From Eubacterium sp. (GTDB lineage: Bacteria; Bacillota; Clostridia; Lachnospirales; Lachnospiraceae), in the NCBI GenBank assembly GCA_017539165.1, contig JAFYHN010000005.1:28863-92862 (forward strand): a stretch of 64,000 bases of DNA, read 5' to 3'. A model generated the notes under the pieces. The model had not been told where the DNA came from. It saw only the letters and a program-made list of their open reading frames with translations, and made no database searches. Shown here in pieces: positions 42,302-50,984 of this stretch (positions within the stretch are counted from its first letter, which is position 1; every line of letters starts with the position of its first letter). The translations under genes were made by a program, and so were the position numbers.

Positions 42302-43153
42302 TTGGTTAAAGTTAACGGCATAAAGAAATCCTTTGCCCGAAATTCTGTTTTGAAGGGGGTAACCTTTGATATAGAAGAGGGCAGTATATATGGACTTATA
42401 GGTAAGAATGGTGCTGGAAAGACAACCCTTATGAATATAATGGCGGGTCTTCTTAAAGCTGATGGCGGCGCATGCTCCTTTGGAGGAGTCGGTAAGAAGG
42501 TGGGATATCTTCCGGATCTTCCTGCATTTTATGATTATCTCACGACTGATGAGTATCTGGATTTTCTTCTTGTGAATAAGAATCCGGGCAGAAGAAATGA
42601 ACTTCTGAAACAGGTAGGCCTTTCAGATAAAATGAAGATAAAGACTTTATCACGAGGTATGAAGCAGAGGCTGGGTATAGCCGGAGTTCTGGTAAATGAC
42701 CCTGATGTGATACTTCTTGATGAGCCTACAAGTGCCCTTGATCCTTCTGGAAGAAATGATGTGAAGGATATTCTGTTTGATCTAAGAAGTAAGGGCAAGA
42801 CTATAATGCTTTCTACACATATTCTTGCAGATATGGACAGCATATGTGATAAAGCAGGCTTCCTGAGTGGAGGAGTTATTGCAAAAGAAGTGGACGTGGC
42901 TGCTACCAGAAATAGTGCTGAGGAAATGATAGTTACATTTGCCTCCGAACCGGATCTGGAGAAGCTATACAGCTATGTACAGAAGATATTTGTTATAGAT
43001 CCGGTAACTATCAGGATTGTTATGGATAAAGAAGATAAGCTTGTTAGTCAGCAGCATATTCTGCAGGGGCTTTCAAGTCTTGGGCAGGAGATAACATTCA
43101 TAAGTACAGCAGTTAACTCGCTGGATGGAATATTCAGGGAGGTGTGCTTATGA
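42302..43153 (+). CDS. ABC transporter ATP-binding protein with TTG start
   Basis: This ATPase of about 283 residues has Walker A GKNGAGKTT (about 37-45), a signature variant LSRGMKQRLGIAGVL, and Walker B VILLDEPTSALDP, with STHILADMDSICDKAG as the switch. AAAGGAG lies 8 bases before a TTG at 42302; an in-frame GTG at 42263 lies in the promoter region. It drives the ABC-2 permease that overlaps its stop (ATGA). It has a slightly shorter C-terminal domain than the BcrA-type ATPase at 1931. Confidence 0.87.
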   Translation: MVKVNGIKKSFARNSVLKGVTFDIEEGSIYGLIGKNGAGKTTLMNIMAGLLKADGGACSFGGVGKKVGYLPDLPAFYDYLTTDEYLDFLLVNKNPGRRNELLKQVGLSDKMKIKTLSRGMKQRLGIAGVLVNDPDVILLDEPTSALDPSGRNDVKDILFDLRSKGKTIMLSTHILADMDSICDKAGFLSGGVIAKEVDVAATRNSAEEMIVTFASEPDLEKLYSYVQKIFVIDPVTIRIVMDKEDKLVSQQHILQGLSSLGQEITFISTAVNSLDGIFREVCL

Positions 43154-43950
43154 TGGAACGTATTAAGTGCTGTATGTCAAAGGATTTGAAGGAGACGATT
43201 CGTACAGGAAAACTTATGCTGTTTTTCCTTCTTTCGTTCGGAATAGCAATACTTATCCTGTTTTTTACGTTATTCTTTGGTAATATACCGGATGGTCTGA
43301 CAGCGGAGCTTCCGGGATTTGATATAAGTTCGCTGGAGGATATGATGACAGTCTTATATCCTAAGCTTGTGAAGGAAAGCTGTGGAGTTTTTGCTTTTTA
43401 CATTGGTGTTTTCTTTTCACTTATCACGATCATTGTGACTCACGGTATCCTGCCGCGTGAATCATCAGAGGGCAGGTGGGTCCTTCCGATACAGCAGAAG
43501 TATCAGGCGCGAGATTTTATAGTCAGTAAGTGCGTAGTATATGGAACAACTGCAGGTTTTTCGATATTCTTAAGCTATATGTTTTACTATATGCTTGCGA
43601 ATTCATTTATGGAGCATAATATGACTTTTGGAAATGCATTTGTATGTGCGTTTATCCATGGTCTTAGTGTATTCTTTATAATCAGTTATACGATGCTTTT
43701 ATCAGTGCTGTTTACGACGCCGATTATCGCTTCTATATCGATGATTGGAACGGTTCTTTTTGCACCGGACATCCTGAAGCATTTTTCTATAGGGGAGTAT
43801 CTTCCGACATTTATGCTTACTTTTGTATATGACAGCAGAAATGATTACGGGATGCTTGTTGGACCTATAGTCCTGAATGTATTTGCACTGGCTATTGTAT
43901 ACTATCTTACGGTGATAAAGGTGACTAAAAATGCGCCAGGGGAGTGGTAA
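43150..43950 (+). CDS. ABC-2 type transporter permease
   Basis: The protein of about 266 residues has six hydrophobic helices. A first helix (about 19-43) is followed by a 40-residue extracytoplasmic loop, then one at about 75-100 and four in the second half. The motif LPRESSEGRWVLPIQQKYQARDF matches the cytoplasmic loop of ABC-2 permeases. Its start codon overlaps the ATPase stop by 4 bases. The pair forms an exporter with unknown substrate. Confidence 0.85.
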   Translation: MMERIKCCMSKDLKETIRTGKLMLFFLLSFGIAILILFFTLFFGNIPDGLTAELPGFDISSLEDMMTVLYPKLVKESCGVFAFYIGVFFSLITIIVTHGILPRESSEGRWVLPIQQKYQARDFIVSKCVVYGTTAGFSIFLSYMFYYMLANSFMEHNMTFGNAFVCAFIHGLSVFFIISYTMLLSVLFTTPIIASISMIGTVLFAPDILKHFSIGEYLPTFMLTFVYDSRNDYGMLVGPIVLNVFALAIVYYLTVIKVTKNAPGEW

Positions 43951-44048
43951 AAAGTTATTTAATAAAATGCTATAAAGTGGTATACTTTATCCATGGGGTT
44001 AATGAATGTTATATAGGTCGAAGTAACTTAGTTGGAGGGGTACAATTA

Positions 44049-46664
44049 ATGTTTACTTGGAATTTTCAACACATTTCTAAAAATAGACTTGTGGAGACTT
44101 TTGAACAGTTAAAGCTGGACGAGTCGGATGGCGATATTCTTGTCAGAATACATACTGCAAGCCATTTTCCGGACGAAGCTGTTGAATTGGCCAGATATAT
44201 AAAGAGTCTAGTGCCGGATGCCAAAATCTTCGGCACCAGTACGTCTGCCATTATTTCAAATGGCAAACTTATTCCAGATCAGTGTCTCATTTCAATCACT
44301 CAGATGAGTCGTGGTCATATCAGGACCGCGCGTTTTTCCACGTTAAAAAATCATACGGATAATCAGATGGCTTATAATGAACTCTGCGAGAAAGTAAAAG
44401 AAGCAGTTATAGGAGAAAAGACTAAGTTTCTCCTTACCTTCCTGACTGCAGGATACTTTGATGTATACAGATTTGTCGAGAAAAGTAATGAACTGTTCCC
44501 TGGAGTTAAGATGTTTGGAGGACTAGCAGATGGACCAGGAAGCGGACTTTCAACCGAACCTCAGTATTCATTTATTTTTGATGAGAACGGCTGGGATGAT
44601 GATGGTATCATTCTTGCTGCTATAGATGGAGGTTCAGTTGATTCGTTATGTCTTTATGCTACAGGAGTAGAACCTATCGGAGAAGAGATGGAGGTAACAG
44701 ACACCTTCAGTACTTTGGTAATGGAAGTAAATGGCATAGATGCCGGTAAGAGATATGAGATGGGAATAGGTTCCGGAATAGGAAATAACCCTAATCTTAC
44801 TTGTCTTTTTCCATTTGCTTATGTAGATTCACCGGACTTTCCGGTATATGTATCGTATATCGAAAATAAATCAATTGAAGACATTTTTCCAAAGTCCAAT
44901 CCGGCTAATAGAAAATTCTATGATGAACATCCGGATATAGATACGAAAGAGAAGAAGGCATTTATCAAAGCCAATCATTATGTTAAAAAAGGTCAGAAAT
45001 TCAGAAAAGCGTTCATCTTTGATAAGAAGATCATCTCTGATAACAGGGCACTTTTCAGAAAGATAGAATCATTTGAGAAAGCGGAGACAATATTTGCATA
45101 CTCTTGTATAGTTCGTTCTACAGTATATTCGAATTGTGTCAAATGGGAGCTATCTGCTTACGAGAATTCGAATATGAGCGGCTGCATAACATTTGGTGAG
45201 ATTGTAAATGACAAAGGTGTTAACAGATTCGTAAATGGTTCATTTGTTGTAGCTGTTCTTGGTGAAGACCAGGCTACACAGGTCTACAATCCATATTCAT
45301 TCATGCATGCTGAAACTCTGTACGTAGATAATAACGAGCTCCTGAGATGTATGACTATCATAGAACAGAAAGCAAATGAGAACAAAGATAATGAGCTTGT
45401 TGAGTCCATGAGAGCGTACGTTCGGGATTGTGAAAGCAAGATTCTTTCATCTGATGAATTACATATTCCGAATGAGGCTGCCCTTAATATGGATATAGGT
45501 GTCAAAGGTGTAGACCGGATATGCATGATAGAAGTGTCGGGAATAACAAGTATGAAAACTGTTTTCTCTACCCATCTGATCGATCTTACATTTAAAAACT
45601 ATATATCAAAATGTGAAAACTTCGCAAAGTCAAAGAATTACAGAATATATCATATAAAAGATTGGACACTCGCTATAGGAGCTCAGTCCTATAGAGTTGC
45701 TCTTTCGGAATTTACAAAAGACATGGAAGAGCTTCAGAAGATACTGTTTTATAATGATGAGAAATATATCGCCATAGTGCCGGCATTTTCGGTTCTGGAT
45801 AACTGCACGGTTGAGAATTATAACAATGCTTATAATTCAGCGAAAATAAGGATGTGGCAGAAGAATTTACAATTCTATTCAGTTGATGCTGATGAAGATC
45901 TTCTTGATGAAAATGTCATCAAAGAAAACTATCATATGGTTGACGTAGTTAATTATGCGATTGCGAATAATAAGGTAATACCACATTTTCAGGGCATTTA
46001 TGACAATAAGAAGAAATGCATAACTCATTATGAAGCTCTTATGAGGCTGGAGGACGAGAATGGAAAACTGTATTATCCAAACAGTTTTCTTGATGTGGCT
46101 AGAACTTATGGTGTTCTATATGACAGCATTTCCAAAAGCATGATCCAGAAAGTTTTTGAGATGTTCAAGGGTGCAGAGGAGTACTGTGTGAGTATCAATC
46201 TCGGCGTTAGAGATATACGTAATAAGGAGCTGATAGATTACATATACGATTTTCTGTCCACAGTCAAGTATCCTTCACATTTCATATTTGAACTTCTGGA
46301 AAATGAAGATATAGACGATTATAACAGTATGATCGAGTTTGTTGACAAGATTCATGAGCTGGGAGGGAAGATATCCATAGATGATTTTGGAAGCGGTTTT
46401 TCGAACCTTCAGCATGTTATCAACCTTGAAGTGGATATTCTCAAGATAGACGGCTCTATAGTTCGGAATTGCTGTGATAATGCGGGCGCTGAAAACCTTT
46501 TGGCATTGATCGCGACATGGAAGGGTCTAACAAATGATCAGGTACAGATTGTAGCGGAATTTGTAGAGAATGAGGAGATACAGAATAAACTTCTAAGTTA
46601 CGATATAGATTATTCTCAAGGATACTTTTTCTCTAAACCATCCGCTGATATAGATATTAAATAG
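44049..46664 (+). CDS. FIST sensor - degenerate GGDEF - EAL c-di-GMP phosphodiesterase
   Basis: The 871-residue protein has an N-terminal FIST domain (about 20-215: ILVRIHTASHFPDEA, AKIFGTSTSAIISNGKL, GGLADGPGSG) and a FIST C-terminal domain (about 215-395: FVNGSFVVAVLGEDQ region). A central GGDEF-like domain without the motif follows, then an EAL domain (about 640-865). It has YEALMRL, INLGVRD, FELLENE, SIDDFGSGFSNLQ, LKIDGS, AEFVENEE and QGYFFSKP, so the catalytic set appears intact. FIST domains bind small ligands such as amino acids. GGAGGGG precedes the ATG at 44049. It is followed after 28 bases by the LacI-like sensor gene. Confidence 0.87.
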   Translation: MFTWNFQHISKNRLVETFEQLKLDESDGDILVRIHTASHFPDEAVELARYIKSLVPDAKIFGTSTSAIISNGKLIPDQCLISITQMSRGHIRTARFSTLKNHTDNQMAYNELCEKVKEAVIGEKTKFLLTFLTAGYFDVYRFVEKSNELFPGVKMFGGLADGPGSGLSTEPQYSFIFDENGWDDDGIILAAIDGGSVDSLCLYATGVEPIGEEMEVTDTFSTLVMEVNGIDAGKRYEMGIGSGIGNNPNLTCLFPFAYVDSPDFPVYVSYIENKSIEDIFPKSNPANRKFYDEHPDIDTKEKKAFIKANHYVKKGQKFRKAFIFDKKIISDNRALFRKIESFEKAETIFAYSCIVRSTVYSNCVKWELSAYENSNMSGCITFGEIVNDKGVNRFVNGSFVVAVLGEDQATQVYNPYSFMHAETLYVDNNELLRCMTIIEQKANENKDNELVESMRAYVRDCESKILSSDELHIPNEAALNMDIGVKGVDRICMIEVSGITSMKTVFSTHLIDLTFKNYISKCENFAKSKNYRIYHIKDWTLAIGAQSYRVALSEFTKDMEELQKILFYNDEKYIAIVPAFSVLDNCTVENYNNAYNSAKIRMWQKNLQFYSVDADEDLLDENVIKENYHMVDVVNYAIANNKVIPHFQGIYDNKKKCITHYEALMRLEDENGKLYYPNSFLDVARTYGVLYDSISKSMIQKVFEMFKGAEEYCVSINLGVRDIRNKELIDYIYDFLSTVKYPSHFIFELLENEDIDDYNSMIEFVDKIHELGGKISIDDFGSGFSNLQHVINLEVDILKIDGSIVRNCCDNAGAENLLALIATWKGLTNDQVQIVAEFVENEEIQNKLLSYDIDYSQGYFFSKPSADIDIK

Positions 46665-46692
46665 TTAGTATAGAAGATAGCAGGGATATGTT

Positions 46693-48435
46693 ATGCGAGA
46701 TAGATTTGATAAGGAAAAATTAATAGGTCTTATCGTTGGTGGTATATCAAATGAATTCTCCAAGGAAGTAATAAATGGTGTAGTTAATTCGATTCCAAAC
46801 AGCAGTGATATAAGGCTTGCTATTCTGCCTGGAGAATTGATGGTGCAGAAATACCAGAGCACGGGTGTTGCAGAACATCATGCTATGTTTAATAGCGTTT
46901 ATAATCTGGGAAATATATGCAAGATGGACGGACTTATTATTGCTATGGGAAGCATAGGGTGGCAGCTTAATGATGATGAGATTCATGATTTCTTAAAACA
47001 GTTTGATAAGATGCCGCTTGTTCTTATTGCGTCTGATTATACTGAATATACAACTGTTAATTATGATAATAAAAGTGGTATCAGAGAAGCTATAGACAGC
47101 CTGATCAACAAACGCGGATTAAACAGGATATGTATGATCGGTGGATATGATGCGAATGTCGATTCTGTAAGAAGAAAGAAGATATTTATTGAATCTCTGG
47201 AAGAAAACGGCATTAAGTTTGAAGATAAGTTTTATGTGGCTTCTGATATGTCGATTAATTCTGAAGAGGCTGCAGAGACTCTGATAAGGGATAATCCGGA
47301 TGTACAGGCGATATTCTGCGTAAATGACGCATCGGCTGTGGGACTTTATAATGTGATGAAAAAACAGGGGCTTACACCTGGTAAGGAGATTCAGGTTATT
47401 GGATTTGATAATACGAGAAAAGCAGGTGAACTGATACCACCGCTTTCTTCTGTTGGATCGCAGTCTGTAACTCTGGGACAAAAAGCTCTGGAACTTCTTC
47501 TGGAGAAGATAGATGGAAATGAAGTAGAGTCTGCTGTCATTCCTACAAGGTTATATGGAAGAGAATCCTATGAATATGACCGTTTTGATTTTTCTCTGAG
47601 AAAATTCGACGAGATTAATGTAAGATATTTTGAGATAATGTTTGAAGACTGTTTTTATAGATATGCAGGAGAACATATTGGGAGAGAAAGTGTAAATCTT
47701 AAAAGACTTTTCTGTGAGGTCCTTTCCAAGATGTTTGATGGCCTCAGTAAGAAATATATCGGTGCAGAAGACTTCGAAGAAATCTGCCAGCTTATAGATA
47801 TCTTTTTTGGGAATGGAGCCATGGAATATACGGATGTCTGGAAATTCCTTGAAAGTGTATCCAGACTTCAGCGTATTATCAATGATCAGCAGAATGGCAG
47901 AGAAAATGTGCTTGTAAATCGTATGTTTATCCGGATGAAGGATGATGCGATAAAATCAATATCTGAGATGAGGATACGAGAGAATAATGAAAATATCGAA
48001 GCTAGAAGTCGATTCAGAGAATTCATGATCAAAGGAATGAATTATTCCGGAAATAAGGAAAGTATTCAGTTGGATATACTTAATTCTATGGATCTTCTTG
48101 GAGTTCAGAATTCTGCATTTTATATGTTTGAAGAACCTGTAGTAAAAGCTGACCTTGATCAGAAGAAATATCCTGAATACATCAATCTTGTCAGTGTAAT
48201 AAAGGCAGGAAGTGTATATGTTATTCCGAAAGCAAGACAGAAACGTCCTATGTCGGATATTTTCATTCAAAGAGAGATAAAGATATATAATAAGAGATTC
48301 GTTACATTTCCAATCTTCTATGAAAGAATCCTGTATGGTTTTCTGCTTCTGGAACTGACGGATGACCTTTATCACAAGGGTGAATTCTATGCAAGTCAGC
48401 TTGGAATGTTAGTACATATGGTAAGGATATCTTAA
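46693..48435 (+). CDS. LacI-type periplasmic-binding-like sensor protein without HTH or GGDEF domain
   Basis: Residues 8-285 have the fold of LacI/periplasmic binding proteins (IGLIVGGISNEFSKEVI, DGLIIAMGS, RICMIGGYDANVDSVRRKKIF, AIFCVNDASAVGLYNVMKKQG, IQVIGFDN). No DNA-binding helix-turn-helix precedes it and no signal peptide is seen, so it is a cytosolic sugar-type sensor. The C-terminal 290 residues are helical and then GAF-like (MDLLGVQNSAFYMFEEP, GFLLLEL), and the chain stops where such proteins usually continue into a GGDEF domain. It is co-transcribed with the FIST-EAL gene, so it may act as a sensory partner. Function otherwise unknown. Confidence 0.78.
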   Translation: MRDRFDKEKLIGLIVGGISNEFSKEVINGVVNSIPNSSDIRLAILPGELMVQKYQSTGVAEHHAMFNSVYNLGNICKMDGLIIAMGSIGWQLNDDEIHDFLKQFDKMPLVLIASDYTEYTTVNYDNKSGIREAIDSLINKRGLNRICMIGGYDANVDSVRRKKIFIESLEENGIKFEDKFYVASDMSINSEEAAETLIRDNPDVQAIFCVNDASAVGLYNVMKKQGLTPGKEIQVIGFDNTRKAGELIPPLSSVGSQSVTLGQKALELLLEKIDGNEVESAVIPTRLYGRESYEYDRFDFSLRKFDEINVRYFEIMFEDCFYRYAGEHIGRESVNLKRLFCEVLSKMFDGLSKKYIGAEDFEEICQLIDIFFGNGAMEYTDVWKFLESVSRLQRIINDQQNGRENVLVNRMFIRMKDDAIKSISEMRIRENNENIEARSRFREFMIKGMNYSGNKESIQLDILNSMDLLGVQNSAFYMFEEPVVKADLDQKKYPEYINLVSVIKAGSVYVIPKARQKRPMSDIFIQREIKIYNKRFVTFPIFYERILYGFLLLELTDDLYHKGEFYASQLGMLVHMVRIS

Positions 48436-49085
48436 AACTCAGGTGTGGTGGAGTTGTTCTTCTTCTTTTTCGTATAGTAGAAAAAATATGCGATTATAAA
48501 ACCGCCGATGATTCCGCCGAGATGAGCCATGATATTTACTCTGTTCGGACCGAATCCCGGAATCAGGAGCAGGGCAAGATATATTATTATCTTGTATTTT
48601 GAAAAATATTTTTTTGTTGCCGGGTCCATGGAGAAGATGATCATAGCTCCAAAAAGACCGCTCAGTGCACCGGATGCGCCTGCAGATACATAGAAATTCA
48701 TTGTGAAGAGTTCTACTAACAGAGAAAGAAAACTTCCGCAGAGTCCGGAAAGCAGATAGATGATTGTATATTTGACATGTCCGAAATAATGCTCTACATT
48801 TGGTCCTATCGCGATAAGACAGATCATATTTCCGACAAGGTGATCTATACCGATATGAAGGAACATAGAGGTAAACATCCTATACCATTCCCCATCCTCG
48901 GATATACTTGGCCAGTATTCAGCGCCCATATTTAAAAGGGTCTGAGTGTTCTCAGCTCCGCCGTTTATCATTTCTGCAATAAATACCAGAACATTTATTA
49001 TAAGAAGTGCATATGTTACGTATGGCTTTTCTTGAGATTCCAGTGTAGTGTAGTCATTTTCTCTTTTAATGTAATCGTCATTCAT
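48432..49085 (-). CDS. Rhomboid-family intramembrane serine protease
   Basis: The 217-residue protein has six transmembrane helices with the catalytic Ser138 in GASGALSG and His188 in MAHLGGIIGG, and the family motif HIGIDHLVGNM (HxxxxHxxxN). It cleaves membrane-bound proteins within the bilayer. It is convergent with the LacI-like gene and overlaps its stop by 4 bases. It is transcribed from the promoter at 49133-49106. Confidence 0.9.
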   Translation of the reverse strand: MNDDYIKRENDYTTLESQEKPYVTYALLIINVLVFIAEMINGGAENTQTLLNMGAEYWPSISEDGEWYRMFTSMFLHIGIDHLVGNMICLIAIGPNVEHYFGHVKYTIIYLLSGLCGSFLSLLVELFTMNFYVSAGASGALSGLFGAMIIFSMDPATKKYFSKYKIIIYLALLLIPGFGPNRVNIMAHLGGIIGGFIIAYFFYYTKKKKNNSTTPEF

Positions 49086-49105
49086 GTTTTTTTCTCCCGG
49101 TTTTT

Positions 49106-49133
49106 ATTGTACTATAATAAACTAAATAATCAA
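49106..49133 (-). promoter_or_regulatory. Promoter of the rhomboid gene
   Basis: Minus strand TTGATT (49133-49128), 16-base spacer, TACAAT (49111-49106). Confidence 0.5.
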
Positions 49134-49160
49134 TACTTACTATTTTTTTTGCCCTGAAAA

Positions 49161-49169
49161 TGCTATAAT
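49161..49169 (+). promoter_or_regulatory. Extended -10 promoter of the HD-GYP gene
   Basis: TGCTATAAT (49161-49169) has a perfect -10 box with the TGn extension. The -35 region is weak (TATTTT), as usual for extended -10 promoters. Confidence 0.65.
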
Positions 49170-49214
49170 TAATTATGTATTGGTTTTTCTCAATGAATAC
49201 TATGGGGGTATTTT

Positions 49215-50924
49215 ATGAGAAGTAGTAGGAAGAAATATATAATATATACTACGGCTATTACGGTTTTTGGGGTTGGCCTTAATCTGCTGTTGGGGAACCT
49301 TGTGTCTGCACTGGGGCTTCCTCTTTATTTGGATTCCATTGGAACAATGTTTACGGCAGTCGTAGGCGGAATAGCGCCTGGAATGTTTGTCGGATTTGTG
49401 ACAAATTTAATTAGAGGCTTTTCTGATTCTTCTTCGTTTTATTATGGTACCATAAATGTACTTATAGCATTTATTGCGGGCGTTGCAGCGGATAAAGGCT
49501 TCTTCGATAATATAAAAAAGGTTTTGGTGGTACTTGCGTTTTATATTCTGCTAAGTATTCCGTGCTCGATTCTAACATATATTCTTTATGAATGTTCAAT
49601 CGGTAATTATGTTGCCGGTGATTATGTAAATATCATTCATAAATTCGGGGTTCCTATAATATGGGCACAGATACTTGGGGATTTCTGTATCGAAATACCT
49701 GATAAAGCTATATCAATCTTGGTAGCATATGCGCTATATAAGATGGTTCCTAAGAAAATCAGGGAACAGTATATAGAGTTGTCAGGAAGGAACATCGTGA
49801 ATTATAACAGCAAGAACTATGAAACCAGGAGTTCTCTGAGAACGCAGGTTGCGAGAATACTCTTTTTCTCAGGACTTGCGATCGTCTTTGTGGCATTTAT
49901 CATATCTTACAAGACGTATCTCGAGGCTAAAGTCGAAGGATTTCCGGAAGGAACCTATGATATAACGGTGCTGCACAGAGAAACCTTGTTTTACAGCGGA
50001 AAGATGCTTTCGGCTGTTCTGGGACTTCTTTTATGCATTGTTTCATTTTCTATGACACTGGTAAGTAGAAGGGTAGTTCTTCCGCTTCATAAGATGTCTA
50101 AGGAGATGCAGCGATTTGCTTATGACAGCGATTCCGGACGAGATAAATCCATAGCCAAAATTGAATCTCTCGATATCCATACAGGAAATGAGATTGAGGA
50201 ACTGTATGTTTCGATGACCAAGACTGTAAAGGAGATCGATGAATATATAGATACCACTACCGCGCAGGCCCAGACTATATCCAAACTGCATGTGGATATT
50301 ATTACTACGCTTGCGGATATAGTTGAGAGCCGAGATATGACGACTGGCAATCATGTAAAGAGAACGGCAGAGTACTGCAAAGTTCTGGCCTATAGGCTGA
50401 GAGAAAAGGGGATATACGCAGAGGCTCTGACAGATGATTATATCAACACTCTTACGATTGCTGCACCGTTACATGATATCGGTAAGATTAAGATACCTGA
50501 TGCGATACTAAACAAACCTGGCAAACTTGATCCTGAGGAGTATGATATAATGAAAACTCATGCAAGCGAAGGATTCAGGATGTTGGAAAATGCTACCGAG
50601 ACATTGGGGGCAACGGAGTATCTGCACATGGCTGAAGATATAGCCCACTATCATCATGAATGGTGGGACGGAAGTGCGAAAGGGTATCCGGAAGGATTAA
50701 AAGGATATGAGATTCCACTATCTGCCAGAGTTATGGCAGTCGCAGACGTTTTTGATGCACTGGTGTCAATACGTCCATATAAAGAAGGCTTTCCGATAGA
50801 GAAAGCAATGTCGATCATACGCGAGGAGAGCGGAACTCATTTTGATCCTCAGATCGTAGAAGCGTTTCTCGAACTGAGGGATGAATTGGAGAGGATAATA
50901 AATAAGTATGCGGAGGGAAATTAA
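49215..50924 (+). CDS. HD-GYP phosphodiesterase with ECF-S-like membrane sensor domain
   Basis: The first 180 residues have five or six helices with LPLYLDSIGTMFTAVVGGIAPGM and GFVTNLIRGFSD, which resemble the substrate-binding S component of ECF vitamin transporters. A further TM pair encloses a short extracytoplasmic segment (about 213-285), then a HAMP-like linker. The HD-GYP domain (about 350-560) shows PLHDIGKIKIPDAILNKPGKL, THASEG, HYHHEWWDGSAKGYPEGL and ADVFDALVSIRPYK. The GYP loop has two extra residues (DGSAKGYP in place of DGSGYP). It probably senses a small molecule and degrades c-di-GMP or a related dinucleotide. Confidence 0.87.
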   Translation: MRSSRKKYIIYTTAITVFGVGLNLLLGNLVSALGLPLYLDSIGTMFTAVVGGIAPGMFVGFVTNLIRGFSDSSSFYYGTINVLIAFIAGVAADKGFFDNIKKVLVVLAFYILLSIPCSILTYILYECSIGNYVAGDYVNIIHKFGVPIIWAQILGDFCIEIPDKAISILVAYALYKMVPKKIREQYIELSGRNIVNYNSKNYETRSSLRTQVARILFFSGLAIVFVAFIISYKTYLEAKVEGFPEGTYDITVLHRETLFYSGKMLSAVLGLLLCIVSFSMTLVSRRVVLPLHKMSKEMQRFAYDSDSGRDKSIAKIESLDIHTGNEIEELYVSMTKTVKEIDEYIDTTTAQAQTISKLHVDIITTLADIVESRDMTTGNHVKRTAEYCKVLAYRLREKGIYAEALTDDYINTLTIAAPLHDIGKIKIPDAILNKPGKLDPEEYDIMKTHASEGFRMLENATETLGATEYLHMAEDIAHYHHEWWDGSAKGYPEGLKGYEIPLSARVMAVADVFDALVSIRPYKEGFPIEKAMSIIREESGTHFDPQIVEAFLELRDELERIINKYAEGN

Positions 50925-50984
50925 TTAATTCGGAATGGAACCGTGGGATATATGGGACTCCTGACCGGTAATAGGAGAATAGAA

